A stretch of 64,000 bases of DNA from Ectocarpus siliculosus. Taxonomy: Eukaryota > Sar > Phaeophyceae > Ectocarpales > Ectocarpaceae. This document shows, piece after piece, positions 57,701-64,000 of this stretch. The notes under the pieces are model-generated. The model was not told where the DNA came from and searched no databases. It saw only the letters and a list, made by a program, of their open reading frames with translations. The stretch covers positions 1,974 through 65,973 of the forward strand of contig FN648366.1 in the NCBI GenBank assembly GCA_000310025.1, in the 5' to 3' direction. The translations under genes and the position numbers were made by a program. How positions within the stretch are numbered: the first letter of the stretch is position 1; every line of letters starts with the position of its first letter.

Positions 57701-59493
57701 TCCCCAGGCTACAGACACAGAGGTGTGTGGTGTCAATTTCTCGAGTACTCGGAAAATTATGCTAGTCTTGCCTGGCGCCGTGAGAACGTCGCGGACGTGG
57801 AAAATGGTAGACAGTCGAGAAAACCATCCCTGAAATCTGCGCGACCTTGCTCCGTCACAGCAGAGGACGCGCGAATCGGCATGGCGAAGCTGACTCTCGA
57901 TGGGGAGATGAGGGGGACACCGATGAAGGCGTTCCAAAGGGGGAAGATCGACACGGACAAAATCTTCTCGGATGAGGATGTCGAAGGCGGAACGAGCACC
58001 ACCATAAGCGGCACGTCTTTTCCTGGCAAAGGTATTTGAAACGTTCTGCGAGTTTGTGGTCGCTTGGTTCTTGGGGTGGCGATGTGTACGTTCAACACTT
58101 CCGTCTTGCCCTCGAACCGAGGAAGGTTCACGCACCCTACAGCAGTGATTGTGACACCCTGCCTTCGGGAACTAAATGGGTGGCAGCGGGCGTAGCAGCT
58201 GGCGTGTACAATTGATGTATTGCTCCAAGACTTGGGGGAGCTTTCCAACGCAATGTGCACCCCGGCCGATCACCGCAATAGCAGGAGAGGCTGAAAAATT
58301 CAGCATGGTCAAGCCACGCAACGCAAGACCCGTAGCAACGAAGACGAGAGACGTTCGGGATACTACCGTCGACGGAGGCATGGCAGAAATCTCAGGTATG
58401 TCGTGCGCGATACGCGACAGGCGCCATCGCCGAGTTTCATAGGAAGTGTATGTGGACGTGGCCTATTTCTGCTCCGAGCTGACATTCCCTTGTGCTATGG
58501 ACAGGCTTCGACGGGTACGTCATGGCATGGTCTTTTGGACAACATCCGGCGGTGCTCCGTAGCAATGGTTTTGAGTTTGAACTCGAGGTACCCCGCCTGG
58601 GAAGAAACGTACCGGCCCTGATCGGCCTGCGATCCAGCTCAGCTGAAGTAGTAGACGGAGAAAAATGTCTGCTGCATCCCGTAGTGACGTGTCTCGCACG
58701 CAGTGGCGAGGTGTTCGACCCCCCTCTCTGTCTGCGGTTTCCCGTGGGAGATGTAAACTCTATGGAATCGGGTTCTGATTGCGGCAGTGATGACGCCGAG
58801 GTGACGTACCGTGCTTACCTTGAGTCCACTTTTTCGACGTTGACTCGAAAGCACGCTAGTTCAGAGTGGGTTCCTGTGGATGGGACTATCGAGCAAACGG
58901 ACGAGGGCATTTTCGTTTTGGAGGTGCAAGTGTCTCACTTCTGCGATTTCGCCCTCAAGCAAGCCATCAAGGTGGATTCCGGTGGTGTGGAGCTCGTCAA
59001 ACTACCACAGCTAAAGCACAAAAGTAGGCGGTCGCACTACCACTTTGTGAATCTAGGCACGGAGAACCTCGTGGTCCACTGCTGGGGTGTTACTCGGAAG
59101 CGGGGTTTCCTTGAGAGTTTCAGGCTGAAGCTAGGATTTGGACTCAATGGTGGGGACGCTGAGGTGGAAGCAACGCGAACGCTCGTAGATGCGCCTGGCA
59201 CGGGGGTATATAAGGTGGACGTACCTGGTGGGCCCGTCGACGACCCTAGGAATGAGGCTTGCCTGGTGGTCAATGGCTTCGAATCGCTGACAGTGGCGTA
59301 TACAACGCAGAAAACTGTTCGTGCTGGTACTCTGTTCGGTAGCACTCACGAGCTGGTTCAAGTATGGGGTACGAGGCACATGCAGCACAAACACGCAATG
59401 ATATTCGGCATCTTGCCGGAATCGGCTTTGGTGCCTAATTTGAAAGTAGAAGATGGTGTCAACGTGGGTGAACTCGTGAGATCAAAAGTTTGA
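51620..59493 (+). CDS. LRR-ZU5 gene: N-cap, eleven LRRs, ZU5-like C-terminus
   Basis: Inferred join on the plus strand: cap 51,620-51,794; LRR exons 52,353, 52,842, 53,065, 53,579, 53,819, 54,007, 54,221, 54,469, 55,053, 56,017 and 57,311 (72 nt each); then 57,651-58,031, about 58,282-58,395, and 58,505-59,493. All junctions are phase 1, so any subset of LRR exons keeps the frame. No signal peptide and no membrane helix, so a cytosolic receptor is likely. In animals LRR plus ZU5 occurs in PIDD, a death-signalling scaffold; that is an architectural parallel, not proof of function. Ten intact antisense cassettes lie in its introns. How many LRR exons enter one mRNA is unknown. Confidence 0.6.
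52131..52202 (-). CDS. Antisense LRR cassette, intact
   Basis: 72 nt, phase 1; acceptor ttggag, donor gtacc; variable strand LRALALNNNKLTG. Inverted relative of the sense cassettes at 53,065 and 53,579, with matching introns. Confidence 0.8.
52353..52424 (+). CDS. Sense LRR exon
   Basis: 72 nt, phase 1; ccacag acceptor, gtgac donor. TIPVELGKLTA, variable strand LEALILGRNNLSG. Confidence 0.85.
52521..52592 (-). CDS. Antisense LRR cassette, identical to sense exon 55,053
   Basis: 72 nt, phase 1; tgcag acceptor, gtacg donor. PIPVELGRLAV, variable strand LEYLSLGGNELTG. All 72 bases equal those of 55,053-55,124 on the other strand, and about 100 bp on both sides also match. Confidence 0.85.
52842..52913 (+). 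CDS. Sense LRR exon
   Basis: 72 nt, phase 1; cttacag acceptor, gtgag donor. PIPPALGKLAA, variable strand LQTLYLEGNQLSG. Duplicate of 54,469-54,540 with changes at the exposed codons. Confidence 0.88.
53065..53136 (+). CDS. Sense LRR exon
   Basis: 72 nt, phase 1; cttgcag acceptor, gtacc donor. RIPPELGALSE, variable strand LQVLALHNNKLTG. Confidence 0.88.
53284..53355 (-). CDS. Antisense LRR cassette, intact
   Basis: 72 nt, phase 1; ctacag acceptor, gtgag donor. HIPRQLGDLGA, variable strand LKTLDLSYNKLEG. Near copy of 55,725-55,796. Confidence 0.82.
53579..53650 (+). CDS. Sense LRR exon, tandem duplicate of 53,065
   Basis: 72 nt, phase 1; cttgcag acceptor, gtacc donor; variable strand LQVLALINNKLTG. 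About 230 bp of flanking intron is almost identical to the copy at 53,065; within the exon only the codon CAC/ATC differs. Confidence 0.88.
53819..53890 (+). CDS. Sense LRR exon
   Basis: 72 nt, phase 1; ctgcag acceptor, gtgag donor. PIPPELGKLAA, variable strand LATLNLQNNQLTG. Confidence 0.88.
54007..54078 (+). CDS. Sense LRR exon, identical to antisense cassette 55,454
   Basis: 72 nt, phase 1; ttacag acceptor, gtgag donor. PIPPELGKLTA, variable strand LVQLRLWNNQLSG. Confidence 0.88.
54221..54292 (+). CDS. Sense LRR exon
   Basis: 72 nt, phase 1; cttgcag acceptor, gtgag donor. RIPPELGNLGA, variable strand LTALDLDANKLSG. Confidence 0.88.
54469..54540 (+). CDS. Sense LRR exon
   Basis: 72 nt, phase 1; cttacag acceptor, gtgag donor. 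PIPPALGKLAA, variable strand LQDLSLYRNQLSG. Duplicate of 52,842-52,913. Confidence 0.88.
54678..54749 (-). CDS. Antisense LRR cassette, intact
   Basis: 72 nt, phase 1; cttgcag acceptor, gtgag donor. PIPSELGHLSA, variable strand LKQLYLYSNQLSG. Confidence 0.82.
54832..54871. repeat. Intron palindrome AAGTTTCGTGGAC ... GTCCACGAAACTT
   Basis: Perfect 13-bp inverted arms around acctacgcgtacgc. Half-copies (gcgtccacgaaacttcagaa or its complement) recur near 53,470, 55,165, 55,640 and 55,885 in other LRR introns, in both orientations. Confidence 0.8.
55053..55124 (+). CDS. Sense LRR exon, identical to antisense cassette 52,521
   Basis: 72 nt, phase 1; ttgcag acceptor, gtaag donor. PIPVELGRLAV, variable strand LEYLSLGGNELTG. 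Confidence 0.88.
55254..55325 (-). CDS. Antisense LRR cassette, intact
   Basis: 72 nt, phase 1; tttgcag acceptor, gtgag donor. PISSELGKLTA, variable strand LVILDLSNNQLSG. Confidence 0.82.
55454..55525 (-). CDS. Antisense LRR cassette, identical to sense exon 54,007
   Basis: 72 nt, phase 1; cttacag acceptor, gtgag donor; variable strand LVQLRLWNNQLSG. Flanking introns match those of 54,007-54,078 with only a few differences. Confidence 0.85.
55725..55796 (-). CDS. Antisense LRR cassette, intact
   Basis: 72 nt, phase 1; ctacag acceptor, gtgag donor. HIPRQLGDLGA, variable strand LETLNLGYNKLDG. Confidence 0.82.
56017..56088 (+). CDS. Sense LRR exon
   Basis: 72 nt, phase 1; gtgcag acceptor, gtgag donor. 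PIPKELGALSR, variable strand LETLWLHHNNLTG. Confidence 0.86.
56219..56290 (-). CDS. Antisense LRR cassette, intact
   Basis: 72 nt, phase 1; ctacag acceptor, gtgag donor. HIPPQLGQLGA, variable strand LKVLNLSMNKLDG. Confidence 0.82.
56449..56520 (-). CDS. Antisense LRR cassette, intact
   Basis: 72 nt, phase 1; tggcag acceptor, gtacg donor. NIPPELRDLRQ, variable strand LQRLWLSNNHLTG. Confidence 0.82.
56687..56697 (+). pseudogene. Sense LRR cassette cut off at a rearrangement junction
   Basis: A good acceptor (tatcttttgtgcag) is followed by only about 6-10 bases of LRR start (gccccga), then the sequence becomes the reverse-strand intron of the 56,732 cassette. It marks a breakpoint. Confidence 0.55.
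56732..56803 (-). CDS. Antisense LRR cassette, intact
   Basis: 72 nt, phase 1; atcgcag-type acceptor (tgcgatg on plus), gtacc donor. HIPPELGALRE, variable strand LKVLYLNANNLTG. Confidence 0.82.
56890..56915 (-). pseudogene. Antisense LRR cassette truncated to about 26 nt
   Basis: Acceptor and HIPPELG are present, then the sequence jumps into intron (ctactcacc type). It arose by duplication of 56,785-56,885 with one end inside the exon. Confidence 0.7.
57022..57086 (-). pseudogene. Antisense LRR cassette, 65 nt and degenerate
   Basis: Begins PIPSELEHE after tgcgcag and ends before a gtgaat donor, but is 65 nt long, so the phase is lost; leucines of the centre are gone. Confidence 0.55.
57311..57382 (+). 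CDS. Sense LRR exon (last typical one)
   Basis: 72 nt, phase 1; gcgcag acceptor, gtgag donor. AVPACLVKLGE, variable strand LFSLGLGDNQLSG. More diverged framework than the others, as expected for a terminal repeat. Confidence 0.75.
57651..58031 (+). CDS. Linker exon: half LRR start plus charged segment
   Basis: After gccacag the exon opens GPVPSLQQLKDLRDALVSPG, an LRR-type start, and stays open to a phase-1 donor at 58,031 (381 nt). An alternative donor at 57,723 would make a 72-nt exon. The rest (EDARIGMAKLTLDGEMRGTP, FSDEDVEGGTSTTISGTSF) is polar and unrecognised; it may be the start of the ZU5-like fold. Like the XKR exon of the other gene, the effector exon begins as an LRR. Confidence 0.6.
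58282..58395 (+). CDS. Possible short exon before the ZU5 exon
   Basis: Open frame AGEAEKFSMVKPRNARPVAT then KTRDVRDTTVDGGMAEIS with a phase-1 gtatgt donor at 58,396. The acceptor (caatag) is weak, so the start is uncertain; the donor phase fits the next exon. Confidence 0.4.
58505..59493 (+). CDS. C-terminal exon: ZU5-like domain and unknown tail
   Basis: Starts after atggacag in phase 1 and ends TGA at 59,491. Residues about 25-85 read GFEFELEVPRLGRNVPALIG, then EKCLLHPVVTCLARSGEVF and DPPLCLRFPVGD, matching the ZU5 pattern (hydrophobic strand with Pro, then LxPVV...G..F..Pl.L.fP). At about 150 comes FVLEVQVSHFCDFAL, like the closing HF strand. The last ~170 residues (HYHFVNLGTENLVVHCWG, KLGFGLNGGDAEVEATRTL, ACLVVNGFESLTVAYTT) are beta-rich and unrecognised. 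ZU5 domains are protein-interaction modules in UNC5, ankyrin and PIDD. No death domain, GTPase or NB-ARC was found. Confidence 0.65.
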
Positions 59494-60002
59494 TGAACGA
59501 GGGCTTGTTTTGTCGGCAATGATTCGTTTGTGTCATGGTGCGAGGGGCATTGTGTGTTGTGACTCTTAGGATAAGAAGTTCTTTGCCGTACGCCTTCCGG
59601 AGACGAATTTATTTTGTAAATAGTTGGAATGTTCTGATAATTATGTGCTTTGCAGTAGCCACGCTCCCGAAGAACTTGATTCTTTGATTCGACGAAAAAT
59701 GGGGAGGCGGAGAGATTGTGTCCGTTGCGGGTGTCTGCTGTGTTACCAAGACTACGGCAACTGAACAGGGTGTTGTCATCGTAGCTCATGGATCCTCGCA
59801 CTTCAGGTTCTTTGGGTTGCGCACGTCCTCCCTCCCAGTCGAAACCAGATCCTCTCGCAAAACGTTTTGTCCGAGGCTTTTTGACCCGGAGTGACTTCAT
59901 AGGCGTCAGTACGTTCTTTTTTTTTTTTTTTTTCGTCCCATCTATTTTGGCGACAGTGCCTCCGATCAAGACACGAGCAACACAACGCGTATAAATATTT
60001 AC
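59494..60002. other. Downstream region of the LRR-ZU5 gene
   Basis: No gene. A run of 20 T lies near 59,918-59,935. This stretch has no counterpart in the left arm, where the XKR exon's downstream region takes its place. Confidence 0.5.
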
Positions 60003-60130
60003 TGCGAGTGAAGGCAGTCATGAACTGTTGAAGGCAGTCGTTACCTACGAGTATAGGCAGCCATTTCCTGGGGGTGAAGGCAGTCGTAAACTGCGGGTGA
60101 AGGCATTCATTACCTGCGAGCGAAGGCAGA
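60003..60130 (-). repeat. Minisatellite, right-arm copy
   Basis: About five imperfect units of gygagtgaaggcagtcrttac, the reverse complement of the units at 15,761-15,865. Confidence 0.75.
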
Positions 60131-60349
60131 ATAGGGGAGGGATACACCCTCAACGCACCGGCTTGGTGCAGACAAGCGGCCCCGAACGTTTGGTGGCTGT
60201 TTGGCCACAGCGATGGCTTTGGTGGGCCTTGCCGACTTCATGCTGAGCCTAATCCTGTATGAAACGCAAATCTCCATTCATTTCGCGCTACAAATACGCA
60301 TATCTTGATGGAACCAGGCGCTGCCTTCCAGTACGCCATTTTCGTGGAG

Positions 60350-61650
60350 GAACGGTCCCGTGCAATACATTCCTCTAGGAGACCGTTACGGTCTCGAGAG
60401 GTGTAAAATATATGTGGATGAATGAATGACCACGTTCACCCCGAAGCTCCGAACCACGCAGTTTTCTGACCTGAAAACCCGAGGCGCGAGGAATCAGACC
60501 ATCGGCCGTCCTACGCTACTTTGGAAGCCCTCAGCAAGTTTCAGCTTGATTGGCGCCTCCTGTGTAAATGTTTGGCTGTGTCGGTGATCGGCCTTCTCGA
60601 GCACGAAACACGAGCATGCAGCAGGTGCTTCCAGCACCAACACCGGTGGCCACTCGGCTAACCTTGGGGACCCCTTGGCAAGGTGGTCAACCCTGTAGGC
60701 ACCCTGTGGAGGGGTTGCACAGGGTGCATAGCGACTACAAGGTACCGGAAAGGACCTTGGTAAGGTCTTCGAGGTTGTGGGGGGTCGAGGTCCATCATCC
60801 CATTCTACCTTGCACCTTACGACACCCTGGGGTAGGTTCTCGTCCATACCCTGTTAGGGTCGGGGTGTTAGCAAGGTGGGGGGCTCGGGTCTCGGCAAGG
60901 TGCTGCGCCGTGCTAGGGTTGCCAGTCATGAACCTGCTACACATCACCACCCCCTGTACGGGTTGGGTCATGGGGCCTTGTCAGGGTTGCGCCTCCTACA
61001 AGGTAGTATGGGTTACACAGGGTTGACAATCAAGACCTTGGCCTACCCCCCCCCCCCTCTCCCCCCGGGGCTCCCCCCCCTGTACGGTGATTTTGAGGGT
61101 TAGGGGTTCGATAACGACCGATCGATGAAGTTGGGGCCCTCTCTACCTAGTATGTATGCGTAGATGCGGGGAGAGGCGAGGAGGCAGCACGTCACACAGA
61201 GGCGAAATTGCTGCCCCACTCGTAGTAACTGGTGCATGATGTAAGTGTGCTCTCGAACGAGAGTATATATATATATATTATAGCGCGCGGCCCCGGTGCT
61301 ATCATCAGCATCATCGTTGCTTCATATATATATATAATACATCCATCCATAGGATAGATCTTTCCAACATTGTAGTTCCACGAACTGTGTTAAGTTCGAC
61401 AAAGAAGGTAACGCAAACAATACAAATCCAGCTATGCACTGAGCGTTCTCCAAGCCCTACAATAGGCTTTTTTTATGATCCCTTAGATTTTTGGGTCACT
61501 CAGACACCTACGATAACACGACAAGGAGCTTTCTCGCATAGGGACGAAAAATAACGAAATAGGTGTGCACGCAACGCCAACAACGATGATGATGATGGTG
61601 CTTAGCTACTCGTGCAAATACGGCCTCTCTCACAATATTCCTCTGGTAAC
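60350..61650. repeat. Right-arm insert with ACCCTGT/AAGGT words and AT microsatellites
   Basis: From 60,640 to 61,030 short words (accctgt, caaggt, acaagg, ggggttgcacagggt) recur irregularly on both strands, giving a low-complexity block. (TA)n runs lie at 61,264 and 61,326. No gene. Confidence 0.55.
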
Positions 61651-62834
61651 ATTATTGGACCAATCTGCAACTGCTGAGCTGTAGCTGCCCAACAAACATC
61701 GTCACCGGGATCATCTCATGTTGGTCACTCCCAAACTGGCCAAACCTGTCCCCTCTTTCCCACAGCAAATCAATGATCTCTATGACGGGCGGATCCTCAG
61801 TAGACACGCGCATGGATCTGCCAACCATTGCAACAATCCTAAACCACTTCTTCGTCAGTTGTGCAAGCTATGCCCGTACCACCTGCGTCACACTACAGCA
61901 ACGTCACACTAAGACACCTTCGACATTCCACATCCACACCGCTGGACACGCACAATATCGTCCTCACGAAGATCAAACAGCACCAAAAGCCTGGTTATCT
62001 GCATGCCCCTCACCCGACCATGGAGCGCGGTGTTCCTATAGAACCAAGCATCTATTTCCTACACACCGAATCCTATCACGCCGCAATCTTGTCCATCGTA
62101 CTACGGTAGGTGACGAGTATGCATATTTCCACGCAACACATCACCCTCTTCTCTCTGTGGGGTGTCCAACATTGTCTGACATCATGCGCGCCGGCAGGAA
62201 ACCAACCCTAACTGCATGCTGCTGGTTGGTCATCACAAATGCCCCGCTCCACATTAAACTCTCGAATCCTCGTGAAACATTTCTGAACAAACGAAGGGAG
62301 GAAATAATTGAATTTCGAGTGGCAACCCAACACTGGCAGGAGTGAAAAAACGGATGGTGCTTTCAACATTCTGACTACCCGAGCTCCCCGACCGCTTCCA
62401 ACGAAAGTAATCGATTTGTGGACAACCCATACCGGTGCGAACCACCGAACAGTTGATATGTGGTAGCATGTTGAAGGTTTTTGATCAAGCACACCTTCAA
62501 CGACCAGGACAGCGGCAGTAGGGGGCAAGATGCGATGCACACGGTCAAAGCACGAACCACAGACACTGACCGCCATGTACCTCCAAATACCCTCTTGAGG
62601 AACCCAACTCCAATATCCCTACCCCAAAAAAACCTTTCGCCGCGGCCACCGTGGGTACGATGTCTCCTGAAAAGATCGGCACTGTGCAAGCAATGTTCTT
62701 TGTTGCTTTGGTCTTGTTTGTTGTCTATCTCGTGCCCTATTGAGTTCGCGAACCACGTCAACAAGCTATGTGTCCTAGACGCCCTCCGCACAACCCTGCC
62801 TGGAACCTGGAAGCTGGAATTCTCGTCCCTTTAG

Positions 62835-64000
62835 CAATTCTCGGCGATGCATACAGACGTGTAGTCCACCCTCTCTTGATCCGGCTCCAGATCAGTTGGC
62901 AGACCTGCCTTTTTGGGGAAAGGACTCTTGTCGTTTTGTTTGCGAAGATGACGTATATGCGGACACTAGTCTACTGAACAACGAACGGGCCGACATTCAC
63001 GATGGAAACGACACATATCATGGCCGACTTGCACCGGAACCCCTTCCCACTAACAACTGTGATTTCCACGTCGATTGGGCTTTCTATAGCAGCACCCGCG
63101 TCAATGCAAAAATCACTGATCGTGTTGGTCAACACGTCGCCAACGGACGATATCCTGAATCAGAGGCAGCAGGGGAGCCCAAACCTGAACCTCAGCAGGG
63201 CGACAAACGCCGGCTGCTCGGTGATGGTGCTGTACGACACCATCGCTGGATAGGCTGCCGCCGGATCGCACGTGTCATGGAACGTCATCAATGCGCTTCA
63301 CATGGGGACCACAAGGTGTCCGTCAAAGAGCCGGATGGACAGAGCAGTGACGGCGGTAGGGCGGGGAGAACAGGCGGCGTAAAGGGTCCAGCAAGGACGG
63401 CATACAAGGCGGGAGGTCGCAGTGATCGTCACGGCTCTACGCGGTATAGTAGTGCAATGAGCAGAGCCGAACGAATCAAATACTGCTGCTGCGGTAGCAC
63501 CGTTTTACCACGGAAAAAACATGGGATGGGCGGTTACGTGACAATCTTGGTTGGGTTACCCTCGACCTCGCTACGGCATTCAGTGACGATTTTCTCAAAC
63601 TTTCCCCCTACAACGAGGCGGTTCAACATGTTCGGGTGGTCTCCCTTCTCGTCTCTTGGAAACCTCTGAGGTATGTAGCTGTTCACCCTGTGTCGTGCAT
63701 GACAAAAAATGTCGGATATCGGGGGTGCCCGCGCCGCGACGTCGGTGTTGGCGGGCTGCGACTACGCTGACCTGCCTGCGAAGGCGCCACAGCCTGAAAC
63801 TTGTCATATCGCCGCACGTATGTGCTTGATGCCTGTGGCCCTCTACACCTCATGACGAATCACCAGCGGAGCCCCCTCCGCTGTGGGAGAATCGCCATTC
63901 GAATCTCCCCAAACAGATCAGCACATCATGCATGTAGCCAGCGCCCACGCTTACCTGGCGATGACAAAGATTGTCAAGGCGTGGCGCATCGCCACCTCCG
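62835..64000 (-). pseudogene. TLC-like membrane gene, broken right-arm copy, truncated by the window
   Basis: Minus-strand reading follows the gene at 12,100-14,021: the His-His exon at the window edge (donor at 63,954), YDKFQAVAPSQAG near 63,790, then PAAAYPAMVSYSTITEQPAF near 63,260. The codon TGG of LPCCLWFRIS has become TGA, a shift precedes VLTNTISDF, and VVQL is followed by TAG. Several independent lesions make it a pseudogene. Residues kept in both copies mark what was constrained before the duplication decayed. Confidence 0.75.

Larger units (their letters stand above)
60020..64000 (-). repeat. Inverted duplication, right arm, outer block (runs off the window)
   Basis: Reverse complement of 12,855-15,860, with a 1.3 kb extra segment at about 60,350-61,650. 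Base 64,000 corresponds to about 12,855. Confidence 0.85.

Noticed and set aside
57757-58260. Minus-strand open frame of 167 codons over the linker exon
   Set aside because: The plus strand has in-phase splice sites and joins to the ZU5 exon; the minus frame has no recognisable content.
51620-59493. ROCO GTPase or NB-ARC domain, expected from known Ectocarpus LRR and TPR families
   Set aside because: No P-loop GxxxxGK(S/T) or other GTPase/NB-ARC motif is encoded near either LRR array; the C-termini are XKR and ZU5-like.
61261-61340. AT-rich runs as a possible origin or promoter
   Set aside because: They are plain (TA)n microsatellites in an insert with no adjacent gene.
62208-62576. Minus-strand open frame of 122 codons with a WFAPVWVVH segment
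   Set aside because: The left-arm counterpart (14,358-14,621) keeps the DNA but not the frame; it is downstream non-coding sequence of the TLC-like gene.

Overview
The window looks like nuclear DNA of a brown alga close to Ectocarpus. The reasons are dense short introns with GT-AG borders, long G/C-rich intergenic stretches full of decayed LTR elements and foldback repeats, and leucine-rich repeat (LRR) genes in which each 24-residue repeat sits on its own 72-nt phase-1 exon, a layout known from Ectocarpus LRR families. No bacterial-style operon, rRNA gene or CRISPR array was seen.

Layout. From 1 to 12,000 there is no host gene: palindromic short repeats, a ~6.9 kb decayed minus-strand LTR retrotransposon (4,081-10,938) and a GCACCGGGGTGCGA foldback family. 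From about 12,855 to the window end the DNA forms one large, indel-rich inverted duplication. Left-arm blocks 12,855-15,860, 28,620-33,665 and 39,432-40,735 match right-arm blocks 60,020-64,000, 46,796-51,800 and 45,447-46,755 in reverse order and orientation. A 4.7 kb unpaired spacer (40,735-45,447) holds two exons of an eIF2B-beta gene. The right arm runs off the window.

The two arms carry a pair of divergent LRR genes. The left one reads on the minus strand from an N-terminal cap exon at 28,799 through seven intact LRR exons to a last exon that opens as an LRR (GPIPTEV) and runs in frame into an XK-related (XKR) scramblase-type membrane domain ending at 16,512. The right one reads on the plus strand from the paralogous cap exon at 51,620 through eleven intact LRR exons into a different C-terminus, a ZU5-like domain plus an unrecognised ~170-residue tail ending at 59,493. 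The arms are homologous on both sides of the effector exons, but the effectors differ.

The most unusual feature is that both LRR arrays hold the same kind of 72-nt exon cassettes on the opposite strand too. In the right array ten intact antisense cassettes are interleaved with eleven sense ones, and two cassettes occur as identical copies on opposite strands. Duplicated cassettes with near-identical introns differ almost only in the solvent-exposed codons of LxxLxLxxN. Introns carry recurring palindromic motifs. Together this suggests a receptor locus that diversifies by duplication, inversion and focused codon change of exon cassettes. In the left array the antisense cassettes are mostly broken while the sense ones are intact.

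Flanking genes decayed reciprocally. A TLC-like membrane gene is readable in the left arm (12,100-14,021) and broken in the right (62,835-64,000). An SPX-like gene is readable in the right arm (46,468-48,887) and frameshifted and split by a 5.8 kb insert in the left (31,560-39,720). A 4.76 kb Copia-type element with 5-bp target duplications (23,459-28,217) lies in the first intron of the left LRR gene. All functions are read from sequence alone; exon joins are inferred from splice signals and phase, not from transcripts.
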